DNA of 64,000 nt. It comes from Rhodoferax sp. AJA081-3 (GTDB lineage Bacteria; Pseudomonadota; Gammaproteobacteria; Burkholderiales; Burkholderiaceae_C). The notes under the pieces were generated by a model. The model saw nothing but the letters and a program-made list of their open reading frames with translations. It was not told where the DNA came from and ran no database searches. The stretch spans positions 4,774,001 through 4,838,000 of the forward strand of contig NZ_CP059068.1 in NCBI RefSeq assembly GCF_017798165.1, read 5' to 3'. Positions 1 through 8,749 of the stretch are shown here, in pieces; the first letter of the stretch is position 1; the number at the start of each line of letters is the position of its first letter. A program made the translations under genes and the position numbers.

Positions 1-374
1 CGGCTCAGGGGTTTGGTTGCTGTGGGAGACGCAGCAACGGATGCCAACGCGTCCGTGCCTTCGGCGGGTTTGCGAAAGCGCGCAAAAGCCTGCGCACCGT
101 AGAAGAGCAAAAACACAGCGCCCCCGGCGATCAGTGCGGCTTTGAGTGCGGGAGACAAGCCACCCAACTGGGCCACGCCAAATACACCGAGCGCAATCAG
201 CACGATGTCGGAGGCGATGCACAGCACCACGGTCAACAGCACATGCTGGCCCTGCAGCCCCATGCGAATGACATGTGTGTTTTGTGCGCCCAGCGCCATG
301 ATGAGGGACAGGCACAGAGCCAGGCCTGCATTGAAGGCGGGCGCCATGGGTACAAGGTTCGCGAAGCTGGACAT
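1..374 (-). CDS. argO: LysE/ArgO-family amino-acid exporter, N-terminal part (truncated by window edge)
   Basis: The reading frame starts at an ATG at 374 on the minus strand and stays open to base 1, so 124 codons are visible of a family usually about 200-210 residues long. The visible part has a hydrophobic first helix (residues about 13-31) ending in the LysE-family signature LGAQN (28-32). A second hydrophobic segment follows at about 45-62 and a third at about 71-86. LysE/ArgO proteins export basic amino acids (arginine, lysine) across the inner membrane. The gene diverges from a LysR regulator of the ArgP type, the standard activator of argO, which supports this member of the family. 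Function is inferred from family and context; the C-terminal half is outside the window. Confidence 0.85.
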   Translation of the reverse strand, partial: MSSFANLVPMAPAFNAGLALCLSLIMALGAQNTHVIRMGLQGQHVLLTVVLCIASDIVLIALGVFGVAQLGGLSPALKAALIAGGAVFLLFYGAQAFARFRKPAEGTDALASVAASPTATKPLS

Positions 375-491
375 GGGGTTCCAATGGTTGGGATACGGGA
401 TGGCTTGACTGTGCACCCGGCGGGTTACTTTGGAAACACTTTTAAATTAAACTGATATTGATTTAAAAAAAGTTAACTCTTTGGGGTACAC
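375..491. promoter_or_regulatory. argO-argP divergent promoter region
   Basis: This 117-bp stretch separates the divergent argO and argP starts. Its argP-proximal part (about 430-482) is strikingly A/T rich in an otherwise GC-rich window, with runs such as TTTTAAATTAAA and TTTAAAAAAAG. ArgP normally binds upstream of argO and of its own gene, so the operator is expected here. I cannot point to a definite ArgP box. Confidence 0.4.
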
Positions 492-1391
492 ATGCTGGAC
501 GGCAAACAATTGGAGGCGCTGGCGGCTGTGCTGGAGCACGGTGGTTTTGGCCCTGCAGCCGGTGCTTTGAACCTGACCTTGGCCGCGGTGTCCTTGCGTA
601 TCAAGAGCCTGGAGGCCACCTTGGGTCAGCGCCTGCTGGTGCGGGGCAAGGTGGTGCGGGCCACGGCCGCTGGCCAGGCCTTGCTGGCCCACATCAAACA
701 GCTGCAGTTGATGGAAGCCGATTTACTGTCCGACAGTGCCACCGGGCGCGGCGTTGTTGCGCAATTGCAGCGCCTCAGTGTGGCTGTCAATGCCGATTCG
801 CTATCGAGCTGGCTGCTGCCTGGCGTGGCCCCTGCACTGGCGCGCCACCATTTGCTGCTGGATGTGGTGATTGACGACCAGGAGCACACCCATGAGTTCT
901 TAAAAAGTGGTGATGTGGTGGCGTGTGTCAGCACCCACCCTGCGCCGATGCGGGGCTGTGTGGCCGAGCCGCTGGGCGTGATGCGCTACCGCTGTGTAGG
1001 CGCACCCGCACTGGTGCGCAAATGCCAGACCAAGACCGGTGCCGTGTCACCCCACCGCCTGCTGGCCACACCGGCCGTCATCTTCAACCGCAAGGACGGC
1101 CTGCAAGACCTCTTTTTGAGCCAGCACTTTGGCTTGCAAACACCGCAGTACCCGCGTCACTTTGTACCGGCCGTGGACGCTTTTGAGAGCGCGCTTGCCA
1201 ACGGCATGGGTTGGGGCATGGTGCATGAACTGCATTTGTCCGCGCGCAGCGGCCGTTTGCCCTTGGTGGAGATGCTGCCGGGCAGTACGGTCGATGTACC
1301 GCTGTACTGGCACCACTGGGCACGGGAGCCGGCGTCGGCCCAGCGCCTCACCCAAGCGGTCAAACACGCGGCCAAGGCCTTAAGCGCGTAA
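492..1391 (+). CDS. argP: LysR-family regulator ArgP (IciA)
   Basis: A 299-residue protein of normal LysR length. The N-terminal winged helix-turn-helix spans residues about 1-60 (the LEAL...FGPAAGALNLTLAAVSLRIKSLE region) and a LysR substrate-binding domain fills the rest. The N-terminus MLDGKQLEALAAVLE resembles ArgP/IciA rather than other LysR groups. ArgP senses basic amino acids and activates argO, which diverges immediately upstream. The product is a cytoplasmic DNA-binding dimer/tetramer. Its 3' end overlaps the convergent eamA-like gene by 12 bp. The ArgP assignment rests on the N-terminus plus the argO neighbour. Confidence 0.85.
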   Translation: MLDGKQLEALAAVLEHGGFGPAAGALNLTLAAVSLRIKSLEATLGQRLLVRGKVVRATAAGQALLAHIKQLQLMEADLLSDSATGRGVVAQLQRLSVAVNADSLSSWLLPGVAPALARHHLLLDVVIDDQEHTHEFLKSGDVVACVSTHPAPMRGCVAEPLGVMRYRCVGAPALVRKCQTKTGAVSPHRLLATPAVIFNRKDGLQDLFLSQHFGLQTPQYPRHFVPAVDAFESALANGMGWGMVHELHLSARSGRLPLVEMLPGSTVDVPLYWHHWAREPASAQRLTQAVKHAAKALSA

Positions 1392-2267
1392 GGGGCCGCG
1401 CCACTGCTGCCACCAGCTGCCGCCAAAGCGGTTGACCAGCAGGCCCGCCAAAATGCAGGCCATGGCCAGCCATTTGTAGCCGGGCAGGCTTTCGCCAAAC
1501 AGCAGCACCGAGCCCAGCATGCCAAACACCGGCACAAACAGGGTCAGCGGGGCCACGGTGGAGACCGGATACTTCTTGAGCAGGCCGTTCCAGACTGCAT
1601 AACCCAGCAGCGTTGTGGGGTAGACCTGGAACAGTATGGAGAAGAGGGCCGTTCCGTCTATGCTGGCCAGCGATTGCGCCATGCGCTCTGGCCCCGCAAA
1701 CCCATACGACAACAGCAGCAAAGGCAGGGTTGCAACCAGGCTGGACCACACCATAAAACCAAACATGCTGGCAGGCTTGGCGCGTTTGACAACCAGGTTG
1801 GCCGCCGCCCAGGCCATGGCGCCCAAGATGACTAGGGTCAACCCCAGAACCGTCGCCTGGCCCTCCGCATGGGCAAACACCAATGCCACCCCGAAGAAAG
1901 CCAACAAGGTGCCCAGGACCATGGGCGCACTGACCTGTTCCCGGAAGAAAAACACGCCGCCCGCCATGGTGAAAAACACGGCCATCTGCAACACCAGGGA
2001 CGCCAGGCCGGCCGATAGCCCAAAGTAAATGCCGGCATACACGGCACCCCATTGCAACACGCCAAACAGCAGGCCATACACCACCCAGTAGTGCCAGGCC
2101 ACATTTGGCCTGGGCACGAAGAAGACGGCGGGCAGTGCACACAGCGCAAAACGGATGGCCGCCATCAGGTTCGGGTCCAGCGTGGCGAGCCCCAGTTTGA
2201 TGATGGAAAAGTTCAGGCCCCAGATGGCGGTGATCAGCAGGGCCAGGGTGGTGTCCAGGGGTTTCAT
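1380..2267 (-). CDS. EamA/DMT-family transporter
   Basis: About 295 residues with the ten hydrophobic segments and internal two-fold repeat (two EamA domains, about 8-140 and 150-285) of the drug/metabolite transporter superfamily. The start MKPLDTTLALLITAIWGLNF is typical of EamA proteins related to the E. coli O-acetylserine/cysteine exporter. An alternative in-frame ATG lies at 2312. Neither start has a clear ribosome-binding site; 2267 is preferred because it begins directly before the first membrane helix. The gene diverges from a GcvA-like LysR regulator that probably controls it, and a palindromic LysR-type site lies between them. The substrate cannot be read from the sequence. Confidence 0.85.
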   Translation of the reverse strand: MKPLDTTLALLITAIWGLNFSIIKLGLATLDPNLMAAIRFALCALPAVFFVPRPNVAWHYWVVYGLLFGVLQWGAVYAGIYFGLSAGLASLVLQMAVFFTMAGGVFFFREQVSAPMVLGTLLAFFGVALVFAHAEGQATVLGLTLVILGAMAWAAANLVVKRAKPASMFGFMVWSSLVATLPLLLLSYGFAGPERMAQSLASIDGTALFSILFQVYPTTLLGYAVWNGLLKKYPVSTVAPLTLFVPVFGMLGSVLLFGESLPGYKWLAMACILAGLLVNRFGGSWWQQWRGPLRA

Positions 2268-2327
2268 AGTTGAATAGAGCTCATGTTTTAGTTGCTGCAA
2301 ATTGTTGGTCATCAAGGTTTTCAGAAC

Positions 2328-2341
2328 AATCGAATTCGATT
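2328..2341. promoter_or_regulatory. palindromic operator candidate between eamA-like gene and gcvA-like regulator
   Basis: AATCGAATTCGATT is a perfect 14-bp palindrome in the divergent intergenic region. It contains the ATC-N6-GAT arrangement common in LysR-type boxes and lies about 35 bp upstream of the regulator start. The natural candidate ligand is the LysR protein encoded from 2376. The role is inferred. Confidence 0.45.
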
Positions 2342-2375
2342 AACCTAAATCGTTAGAAAAATTCACCTGTTGATA

Positions 2376-3272
2376 ATGACAACTCGTATTCCACCTTTGC
2401 CTGCCTTGCGCGCCTTTGAATCCGTGGCCCGGCACGGCAGTCTGCGCCTGGCTGCCGAAGAGTTACACGTGACACATGGCGCGGTCAGCCACCAGATCAA
2501 GTTTTTGCAACAGGCCTTGGGTGTGGAGTTGGTGGTGCGGCGGGGCCGGGGCGTGGTGCTGACACCGGCAGGCCAGCGGCTGGCGCCTGCGCTGGGCGAC
2601 GCGTTGTCGCGCCTGGCCCAGGTCATTGAAGCCGCGCAGCCCGACGCACAGGACAAGCCCTTGCGCATCTCGGTGTTGCCGTCCTTCGCCGCCAAATGGT
2701 TGTTGCCGCGGCTGTCGGCATTCATGGCCGAACACCCCGACATCGCATTGACGCTGGATGCCAATATGAGCGTGGTGAACCTGCACAACACCGGCATAGA
2801 CCTGGCCTTTAGGTATGGCCCTGGCCAGTGGCCCGGCGTACAAGCCGAACGCCTGATGGGGGAGGAGATGCTGGCCGTGTGCAGCCCGTCCTACCGCAAG
2901 GGCAAGCTGCCCACGCGGCCGCGCGACCTGCTGCGCCACCCGCTGTTACGGGACGAGTCCACACGGGCCTGGCACGATTGGTTTCGCGCGGCAGGCGTCA
3001 GCGGTGCTGTGCCCAAACCTTCGATGGCCTACAGCGACGCAGGCTTGTTGTTGCAGGCGGTATTGGCCGGCCAGGGCGTGGCTCTGGTGCGTTCGGTCCT
3101 GGCTCATGACGATATTGCCGCGGGCCGCCTGGTGGTGCTTCCGGGGCCACGCCTGCCTGCGGCCTATGCCTACTATGTGGTGACCGACTTGCGCGACACA
3201 CTGCCGCCCAAGGGCCAAGTGTTTGTGGACTGGGTGCGCGCCCAGGTCCGTGCCATGGCCCTGCCGGGCTAA
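2376..3272 (+). CDS. LysR-family transcriptional regulator, GcvA-like
   Basis: 298 residues from the ATG at 2376 (a TTG two codons upstream also opens the frame). The N-terminus PPLPALRAFESVARHGSLRL and the helix-turn-helix AAEELHVTHGAVSHQIK are characteristic of the GcvA/AmpR subgroup of LysR regulators. The C-terminal periplasmic-binding-protein-like effector domain follows from about residue 90. It diverges from an EamA exporter across about 110 bp containing a perfect palindrome, the usual arrangement for a LysR regulator and its target. The glycine-cleavage role of true GcvA is not implied, since no gcv genes are nearby. Confidence 0.85.
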   Translation: MTTRIPPLPALRAFESVARHGSLRLAAEELHVTHGAVSHQIKFLQQALGVELVVRRGRGVVLTPAGQRLAPALGDALSRLAQVIEAAQPDAQDKPLRISVLPSFAAKWLLPRLSAFMAEHPDIALTLDANMSVVNLHNTGIDLAFRYGPGQWPGVQAERLMGEEMLAVCSPSYRKGKLPTRPRDLLRHPLLRDESTRAWHDWFRAAGVSGAVPKPSMAYSDAGLLLQAVLAGQGVALVRSVLAHDDIAAGRLVVLPGPRLPAAYAYYVVTDLRDTLPPKGQVFVDWVRAQVRAMALPG

Positions 3273-3323
3273 GCTACGGAGTCAGACCCAACCGACAAAA
3301 CGCAACAACGAGGAGACAGAGTC

Positions 3324-3713
3324 ATGGCAATACGCGTTGTCCGACTGGGCAGTGAACGCACACCCGACGAAGGCCTGCGCATGGGTACGGTGCGCCGTCC
3401 ACCGCGCGGGGTGCCCAAGGCCGAATTTGCCAGCCAGAACTGGTACGACATCTGGTACCCCAACCTGGCGCCGAGTGCCGAGACCATGCAACTGGGTCAG
3501 GCGGTGGAGACGGATGCACAGTGGAATACCTTTGCCAAACGTTACCGCAGCGAAATGAAAGAGCCTGACGCGGCCCGCACGCTGGAGCTGCTGGCCAAGC
3601 TGTCACACGGTGCCAATTTCTCCATGGGGTGTTATTGCCAGAACGAGGCGCGTTGCCACCGTTCCCTGCTGCGTGCGTTGCTGGTGGAAAACGGCGCGGC
3701 GGTTATTGAGTAG
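3324..3713 (+). CDS. DUF488 family protein
   Basis: A 129-residue cytoplasmic protein preceded by a good ribosome-binding site (AGGAGA, 11 bases before the ATG). It has the DUF488 pattern: an N-terminal RVVRLGSERTPDEGLRMGTVRRPP segment, a central WYDIWYPNLAPS motif, and the C-terminal cysteine/histidine motif CYCQNEARCHR. The conserved cysteines and histidine suggest metal or nucleic-acid binding, but no biochemical function is established. It stands alone between the LysR gene and the convergent diguanylate cyclase gene. Confidence 0.8.
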   Translation: MAIRVVRLGSERTPDEGLRMGTVRRPPRGVPKAEFASQNWYDIWYPNLAPSAETMQLGQAVETDAQWNTFAKRYRSEMKEPDAARTLELLAKLSHGANFSMGCYCQNEARCHRSLLRALLVENGAAVIE

Positions 3714-3731
3714 GCCCGCCCAAGCACCAGC

Positions 3732-4904
3732 CTAAGCGTAGCAAAGCTCCACCCGGTTGCGCCCGCATTCCTTGGCTACATACAGCGCCTTGTCGGCGCG
3801 GCGCAGCACATCTTCAAAGTTGCGGTCGGTGGCGGCAATCTGCCCAATGCCGATGGACACGGTGATGGGCAACTGGGTTGGAAGGGACGCGTCTTTCAAC
3901 TGGAGCGGCAAGTCTTCTATGGCGGCGCGCATGCGTTCGGCGGCCACCCTGGCATCGTCCATGCTGCCGGCCTCCAGCAGTGCCACAAACTCTTCACCAC
4001 CCTGGCGGCCCACCATATTCGGGCCACGGCAGTTGTGGGCCAGCACCGCCGCCACATGCTGCAGCGCCAGGTCACCGACGTCGTGGCCAAAACGGTCGTT
4101 GACCCGCTTGAAGTGGTCAATGTCCACCACCGCAGCGGCAAAGGGTGTGCCGGCACGCTGCGCAGCATTGAAGCGCGTAATGCCAGTGCTGCTGATAGTG
4201 CGCCGGTTAGGCAAGCTGGTCAAAAAGTCTATCGTGGCCGCACGCTCCCATTCGTCGCGCAAGCGCTCGGAGCACAGCACCAGAAAGACCGTGGTGCCCA
4301 CCACGGGCAACACCGCAGCACACAGCGGCATCAGGGTGTTGAACCAGTTGCCGGGCGTCAGTATGGAATGCAGTTCGTGCGGGTCGAGGGCGAAATACGC
4401 GGCACGCCACACCATGAAGGTGGCGGTTGCCAGCAGGATGCCGACCATTGCGAATCGGCTCACTTCGCGTGAACGGTGGCGACCGCGGTAAAAATTGCTG
4501 GCCGCGCCCAGCAGCGTGATTGCCCCCGCGGCACTGGACAACATCACCCGCGCCGTGAAGTGGGGCTGTACCGCGGCGAACCAGATCACCCCCAGTGTCG
4601 CCACACCGGCGGGTGCAAATATCCACGCGGTCTCGGCCCGGCCGTCAAAGCGGCGCAGGGCACGCCAGTACAGTGCGATGCCCAGTAGCAGCCCCCCATT
4701 GCCCATGGGCAGAACCAGCCAGCGCGGGGCGATGTCCTGAATCGCAATCAGGATCGAACCGGCCGCAATCAACAGCGTGCCAATGCGCCAATCTTTGGCG
4801 GCGGGCTGCAGATCGCTGGACAGCCCTCTGTGCAACAACCCCAGCATGCCGCCATTGAGCAGCATCATGATGGTGGAGATGATAAATACGGTGCGTGGGT
4901 CCAT
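3732..4904 (-). CDS. membrane-bound diguanylate cyclase (GGDEF)
   Basis: 390 residues. The first about 220 residues hold six to seven hydrophobic segments forming a membrane sensor module of no named family that I recognise. A GGDEF domain occupies about 225-388, beginning with the ATIDFLTSLPNRR motif and carrying an intact active-site GGEEF. It should make cyclic di-GMP from two GTP at the inner membrane. The inhibitory-site motif RxxD, normally five residues before the active site, reads RGPN, so product inhibition is probably weakened. It lies 53 bp downstream of a periplasmic solute-binding protein gene on the same strand, and a histidine kinase precedes that, so the three may share a transcript. 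Confidence 0.9.
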   Translation of the reverse strand: MDPRTVFIISTIMMLLNGGMLGLLHRGLSSDLQPAAKDWRIGTLLIAAGSILIAIQDIAPRWLVLPMGNGGLLLGIALYWRALRRFDGRAETAWIFAPAGVATLGVIWFAAVQPHFTARVMLSSAAGAITLLGAASNFYRGRHRSREVSRFAMVGILLATATFMVWRAAYFALDPHELHSILTPGNWFNTLMPLCAAVLPVVGTTVFLVLCSERLRDEWERAATIDFLTSLPNRRTISSTGITRFNAAQRAGTPFAAAVVDIDHFKRVNDRFGHDVGDLALQHVAAVLAHNCRGPNMVGRQGGEEFVALLEAGSMDDARVAAERMRAAIEDLPLQLKDASLPTQLPITVSIGIGQIAATDRNFEDVLRRADKALYVAKECGRNRVELCYA

Positions 4905-4957
4905 GGAAAACCATTCTGCCAGAGCACTGCCGAGCCACGTGCCCGGTGACCTGCAGA

Positions 4958-5686
4958 CTACTTAGGAGGCACTATGGCTTCCTTGAGAACGGCTGGTGCC
5001 AACTTATCCCACAGGTCCGCATACTCCTTGTGCCGTGGATTCTTGCGGGAAAACGCAAGAAATACAGGCGCCTCGTAAAGGGCGGTTTTGGAGTAGCCCA
5101 CCAGTTTGCGTTGCTCTTCGGTCAGAAACTCCGTCAGCTCGACCATCATCACCTTGTCGGTATTGATGTGCACGTCTGCCCGTCCTCGGGCTACCAGTCC
5201 ATACGCTATGGCCGGTGTTGCCACCAATTCGTAGTTGGCATTGAGTTCTTTGAGTTTGGACGCGTACCAATAGGAGTCAATGCCAACGATGCGAACCTTC
5301 TTGGCGACCAGTTCCTCCAAAGACTTCACTTCCAGACCATTGGGGAACTTGGCCTTGTTGTAGACAACAATGTCTTTAATGATTTCAATCGGGACCTTGG
5401 GGTAATACAAATCAACCACGCGGCCCTCGGTTTTGAGCCAGGGAAAGCTGCCAGCCTTGACGCCTTTTTTAACCTCTTCATAGGTTCGAATCCAAGGCTG
5501 GATTTCAATCTGGGCGTCGATGTTGGCTTTGGCGAAGACTTTTCGTATGGCCTCTGCATGGGGCCCCTTGTTCGGAAGGTGAGACGAAACATAGGGTGGA
5601 AACTCCCCCGCGTTGATGGGGATGGTCTCCTCGGCATGCAGGGCCGGGCCGACCAAACACAACAAAATGCCCCAAATGAGTTTCAT
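4958..5686 (-). CDS. periplasmic solute-binding protein, family 3 (orphan)
   Basis: About 242 residues starting at the ATG at 5686 (an ATG four codons upstream at 5698 is also possible). A signal peptide (KLIWGILLCLVGPALHA) is followed by a family-3 solute-binding fold: INAGEFPPYVS near the N-terminus, then an ABC-amino-acid-type bilobal domain. No ABC permease or ATPase gene is nearby. It sits between a histidine kinase (upstream) and a membrane diguanylate cyclase (downstream), all on the minus strand, which hints that it delivers a periplasmic ligand signal rather than feeding a transporter. The ligand is unknown. Confidence 0.8.
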   Translation of the reverse strand: MKLIWGILLCLVGPALHAEETIPINAGEFPPYVSSHLPNKGPHAEAIRKVFAKANIDAQIEIQPWIRTYEEVKKGVKAGSFPWLKTEGRVVDLYYPKVPIEIIKDIVVYNKAKFPNGLEVKSLEELVAKKVRIVGIDSYWYASKLKELNANYELVATPAIAYGLVARGRADVHINTDKVMMVELTEFLTEEQRKLVGYSKTALYEAPVFLAFSRKNPRHKEYADLWDKLAPAVLKEAIVPPK

Positions 5687-5742
5687 TGTTTTCTCCAAAA
5701 AACACCGAACCTGAATCTGTCAACCATTCTCACACGCTACGC

Positions 5743-5770
5743 TCAAAAAAGGCTGGGCTTTTTTGGCTTT
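5743..5770 (-). terminator. hairpin between histidine kinase and solute-binding protein genes
   Basis: CAAAAAAG-GCTGGG-CTTTTTTG is an 8-bp inverted repeat with a 6-base loop in the 78-base gap between the kinase stop and the binding-protein start. The stem is A/T rich rather than GC rich, so it is a weak terminator or attenuator at best. Confidence 0.35.
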
Positions 5771-5776
5771 GTTCCA

Positions 5777-7330
5777 CTAGATATCGTCCGGGCCTTCGTG
5801 TTCGCTGGCCACACGCGGCATCAGCAGGATGAAGCGGGTGCCACGGCCCAGCGTGCTTTGCACCTGCACGGTGCCCCCCAGCACATCTTTCATCAGGTTG
5901 TAGACGATGTTGAGACCCAGCCCGCTGCCGCCCTGGCCCAGGCGGGTGGTGAAAAACGGGTCAAAAATCCGCCGCAAATTGGCCTCTGGCACGCCCACAC
6001 CGTCATCGGCTACCACCAGCTCCACGGTGTCGTCGTCGGTCTGGCGGGCGCTGATATGGATGGTGCCCTGCTTGTCGCCTGCAAAACCGTGCAGCACGGC
6101 ATTGTTGATGAGATTGGTCAGTATCTGCCCCAATTGGCCGGGGTAACTGGTCATGGATATGCCGGTGGGCACATCCACCTGAATCTGGTGCAGGCTACGC
6201 TTGAACGAGGGGCTCAAAATGAGCAGGGTTTCGGCCACCATGGCGTCGAGCTGGAATTCGCGCCGCTGCGCGTGGGTGCGGTCCACCGCCACCTGCTTGA
6301 AGCTGCGGATCAGGTCCACGGCCACGCCCAGGTTGCGGTTGAGCAGCTCGCTGGCATGGCGGGTGTTGTCTACAAACGAGGCCAGAGCCGAGCGGGTAAG
6401 GCCCGCAGTGCTGGCTTTGGCAAACTGCTTGCTGATATCTTGCAGTGTGCTGGCCACCGTGACGCAGTTGCCTATGGGTGTATTGAGTTCATGGGCCACA
6501 CCGGCCACCAAAGCGCCCAGCGCAGCCAGTCGCTCGGATCGCTGGATCTCGTCATGGGCATTTTTTAACGCGGCCATGGCACTCACCAGTTCCTGGTTGG
6601 CCGTGTTCAGTGACTGGGTGCGTTCGCTGACACGTTGCTCCAGCGTGGCGTTCAGGTCGCGCACATGGGAGATCTGCTCGTTCAGGTTTTCCCGCATGGT
6701 GTCCAGGCCCTGGGCCAGGGTGCCCATTTCGTCATGACGGATCACGGCGACCGGTTCGGTGAGCTCGCCGCTGGCGAGGCGTTTGGCATCGCCCAGCAAC
6801 TGGCGCAGTGGCCGCATCAGCCGGTGCTCAAACAGCAGAAACAGCAAACCAAAGGAGATCAGTACCTGCAGAACCAAGGCCACGGCTGCCGTGACCAGTT
6901 TTCCCAAGAACTGCTCTTGCACGTAGTGGGTGGTCATGTCGATGGTGACCCGGCCGATGGTGGCGCCGTCGCGCAGCACGGGGCGCACTTCTTGCACCAG
7001 TGTTCCGCCCGGGGGCACGGGCTTTTCAACCACGATGAACGGTCCCAGGGCCGCATCCTCAACCCGGACACGTATCACGTCGGGGTTGGACATCAGTGAA
7101 TTGACAAAAGACTCTGCCGCTGGCAGGTCCACATGCCAGATGGGTGTGGACATGCTCTGCGCCAGCATGGTGCCATACTGCTTGAGCAGGGTGGTGATGC
7201 GGGCGTCAATCTCGCGCTGGTAGCTATCCAGCGCCAGCACAGGGCCAACCGCCAGCACGGGTAAAAAAATACCCAAGGCCATGCCCAGAACGATCGCCCC
7301 TTTGAGCGACAGGGATCTCAACCAGCGCAT
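5777..7330 (-). CDS. sensor histidine kinase with HAMP domain (orphan)
   Basis: 517 residues. There is a membrane helix at about 10-35, a periplasmic sensing loop (about 36-155), a second helix (about 158-182), a HAMP linker (about 185-240), a coiled coil, and a kinase core. The phosphoacceptor motif is HELNTP, followed by N-box NLINNAVLHG, G1 DDGVGVP, F-box FDPFFTTR and G2 GGSGLGL, all intact. It belongs to the group whose H-box reads VAHELNTPIGN, often acting with Hpt or separate receivers. No response regulator gene is adjacent. The next gene on the same strand encodes a periplasmic binding protein and the one after a diguanylate cyclase, so ligand sensing coupled to c-di-GMP is plausible but unproven. 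Confidence 0.88.
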   Translation of the reverse strand: MRWLRSLSLKGAIVLGMALGIFLPVLAVGPVLALDSYQREIDARITTLLKQYGTMLAQSMSTPIWHVDLPAAESFVNSLMSNPDVIRVRVEDAALGPFIVVEKPVPPGGTLVQEVRPVLRDGATIGRVTIDMTTHYVQEQFLGKLVTAAVALVLQVLISFGLLFLLFEHRLMRPLRQLLGDAKRLASGELTEPVAVIRHDEMGTLAQGLDTMRENLNEQISHVRDLNATLEQRVSERTQSLNTANQELVSAMAALKNAHDEIQRSERLAALGALVAGVAHELNTPIGNCVTVASTLQDISKQFAKASTAGLTRSALASFVDNTRHASELLNRNLGVAVDLIRSFKQVAVDRTHAQRREFQLDAMVAETLLILSPSFKRSLHQIQVDVPTGISMTSYPGQLGQILTNLINNAVLHGFAGDKQGTIHISARQTDDDTVELVVADDGVGVPEANLRRIFDPFFTTRLGQGGSGLGLNIVYNLMKDVLGGTVQVQSTLGRGTRFILLMPRVASEHEGPDDI

Positions 7331-7441
7331 GCTAGATGCTTCCTGGGGGTCACTCTGCGGTGCATAGCGTCCTTCACGTCAATATCGACACCAGAAACTG
7401 AATTATCAGCCACATACTACCGGCCGGAGTGCTCCTTTCTG

Positions 7442-8749
7442 TCAAGCCCCGTTGCTGCGGGGCGCGGTTGTCTGCCAGCGCCAACGCAAGAGCCACAACG
7501 CCACACCAAGGTGCCCGGCGGCAATCACCATCGCTACCATGCCATTGCCAAACAAAGGCAGGGCCAGCCCGGCCAGTGCCGAACCACCCAGCGACCGCAG
7601 CAGCCAGGGCAACAAGGCATACAGCACCAACATCAGCACCGCAAAGGCCATCACCGGCCGACGGGTTTGGGGCGAAAACGCGAAGAACAAGGCCAGGGCG
7701 CAGTCCCGCCCCAACAGCAGTGCAAAGGCCACAGGTTGCAACAGCACCGCGTTGGACAGCGTCCACGGTACGGTGGCAAGCGGTTCGAGTGCCATGGCCG
7801 ACACCACGGCAAACACAAAGGCCAGCACCAGGGTGGTGGGCCAGCGTGGCAACTGCAACAACAGGGCCTGCCACTGTGCGGCACTGGCCCGGTTGAGCAC
7901 ACGTTGCCAATGGGGTCGGGTTTGGGGCTCGGTCAGCAGGGCGAAGTAGGTGAGCACCGCACACACACTGAGCCCCACCACACCGACCACGGGCACGCGT
8001 TGCGCCCATGCAAAACCGCTGATGTAGGCGGTAACGACCAGGGCCAGGGCCGGCCAGGCCCAGGGCAATTGCCGCACCGCCAGCACCTCAGCCATGGACC
8101 GCCAGGCCGCCACCAGGGCACACACGGTGAACAGGGCCAGAGAGGCTAACGCAAAGTCCAGCCGCCCCATGCTTTGGCCCCACCAGCCAATGTTTGCACC
8201 CCGCAGGGTTGCCATCACCATGCCGCTGCCCCATAACAACACCAGCAGCAGGGCCCACACACCACCGCGGCGCGACACCCGGCTGCCCGACTTGAGCAGC
8301 TGCAGGTTGATGGCGATCAACAGGGCCTGCAGAAACACACCGGCCAGCACGGCCATAACCGTTGCCTTCAGCACAAAGGGGAGCGGCTCTTGCACCAGTG
8401 CGCTGGGCAGGGCCACCAGCAAACACAGGGCACCGCCGTACCAGCCATACGCACTGGCACCGGCCAGTTTGCCCCAGGTCATGGCCCAAGGCTGCATGGC
8501 ACTCATGCGCTGCTGGTCCCAGGTGCGGTCGGCGATTTCGTCCATCACACTGCCACCGGCGGCAAACGTGCCCATGCCCAGCACCAAGACACCAAACAGC
8601 AACATGGCAACAGCGGCCAGCGGCTCGGCGGGCGCGGTCGGCACGCTCAGGTAGACCGTAAAGAAGGTGGCCGCCAGCAACAGCGGCAGGATGGCGAGCC
8701 GTGTGGCAGAAAACTGCAACCACAGCTGGCGGCGAAATTCGGGGTTCAT
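7442..8749 (-). CDS. ABC-2 type transporter permease
   Basis: 435 residues starting at the ATG at 8749, which overlaps the stop codon of the ATPase gene by four bases (ATGA), showing translational coupling. A longer in-frame extension to 8974 lies inside the ATPase gene and is not credible. The protein has about ten to twelve hydrophobic helices without recognisable soluble domains, as expected for an ABC-2 membrane subunit. With the upstream ATPase it would form an export-type ABC transporter in the inner membrane. The substrate is unknown. A GCCCCG/CGGGGC inverted repeat (7446-7463) spans the end of the gene. Confidence 0.8.
   Translation of the reverse strand: MNPEFRRQLWLQFSATRLAILPLLLAATFFTVYLSVPTAPAEPLAAVAMLLFGVLVLGMGTFAAGGSVMDEIADRTWDQQRMSAMQPWAMTWGKLAGASAYGWYGGALCLLVALPSALVQEPLPFVLKATVMAVLAGVFLQALLIAINLQLLKSGSRVSRRGGVWALLLVLLWGSGMVMATLRGANIGWWGQSMGRLDFALASLALFTVCALVAAWRSMAEVLAVRQLPWAWPALALVVTAYISGFAWAQRVPVVGVVGLSVCAVLTYFALLTEPQTRPHWQRVLNRASAAQWQALLLQLPRWPTTLVLAFVFAVVSAMALEPLATVPWTLSNAVLLQPVAFALLLGRDCALALFFAFSPQTRRPVMAFAVLMLVLYALLPWLLRSLGGSALAGLALPLFGNGMVAMVIAAGHLGVALWLLRWRWQTTAPRSNGA

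Noticed and set aside
4895..6568. 557-codon + strand open frame opposite the binding protein and kinase genes
   Set aside because: It is antisense to two genes with clear domain motifs, and its translation has low-complexity, unrecognised composition.
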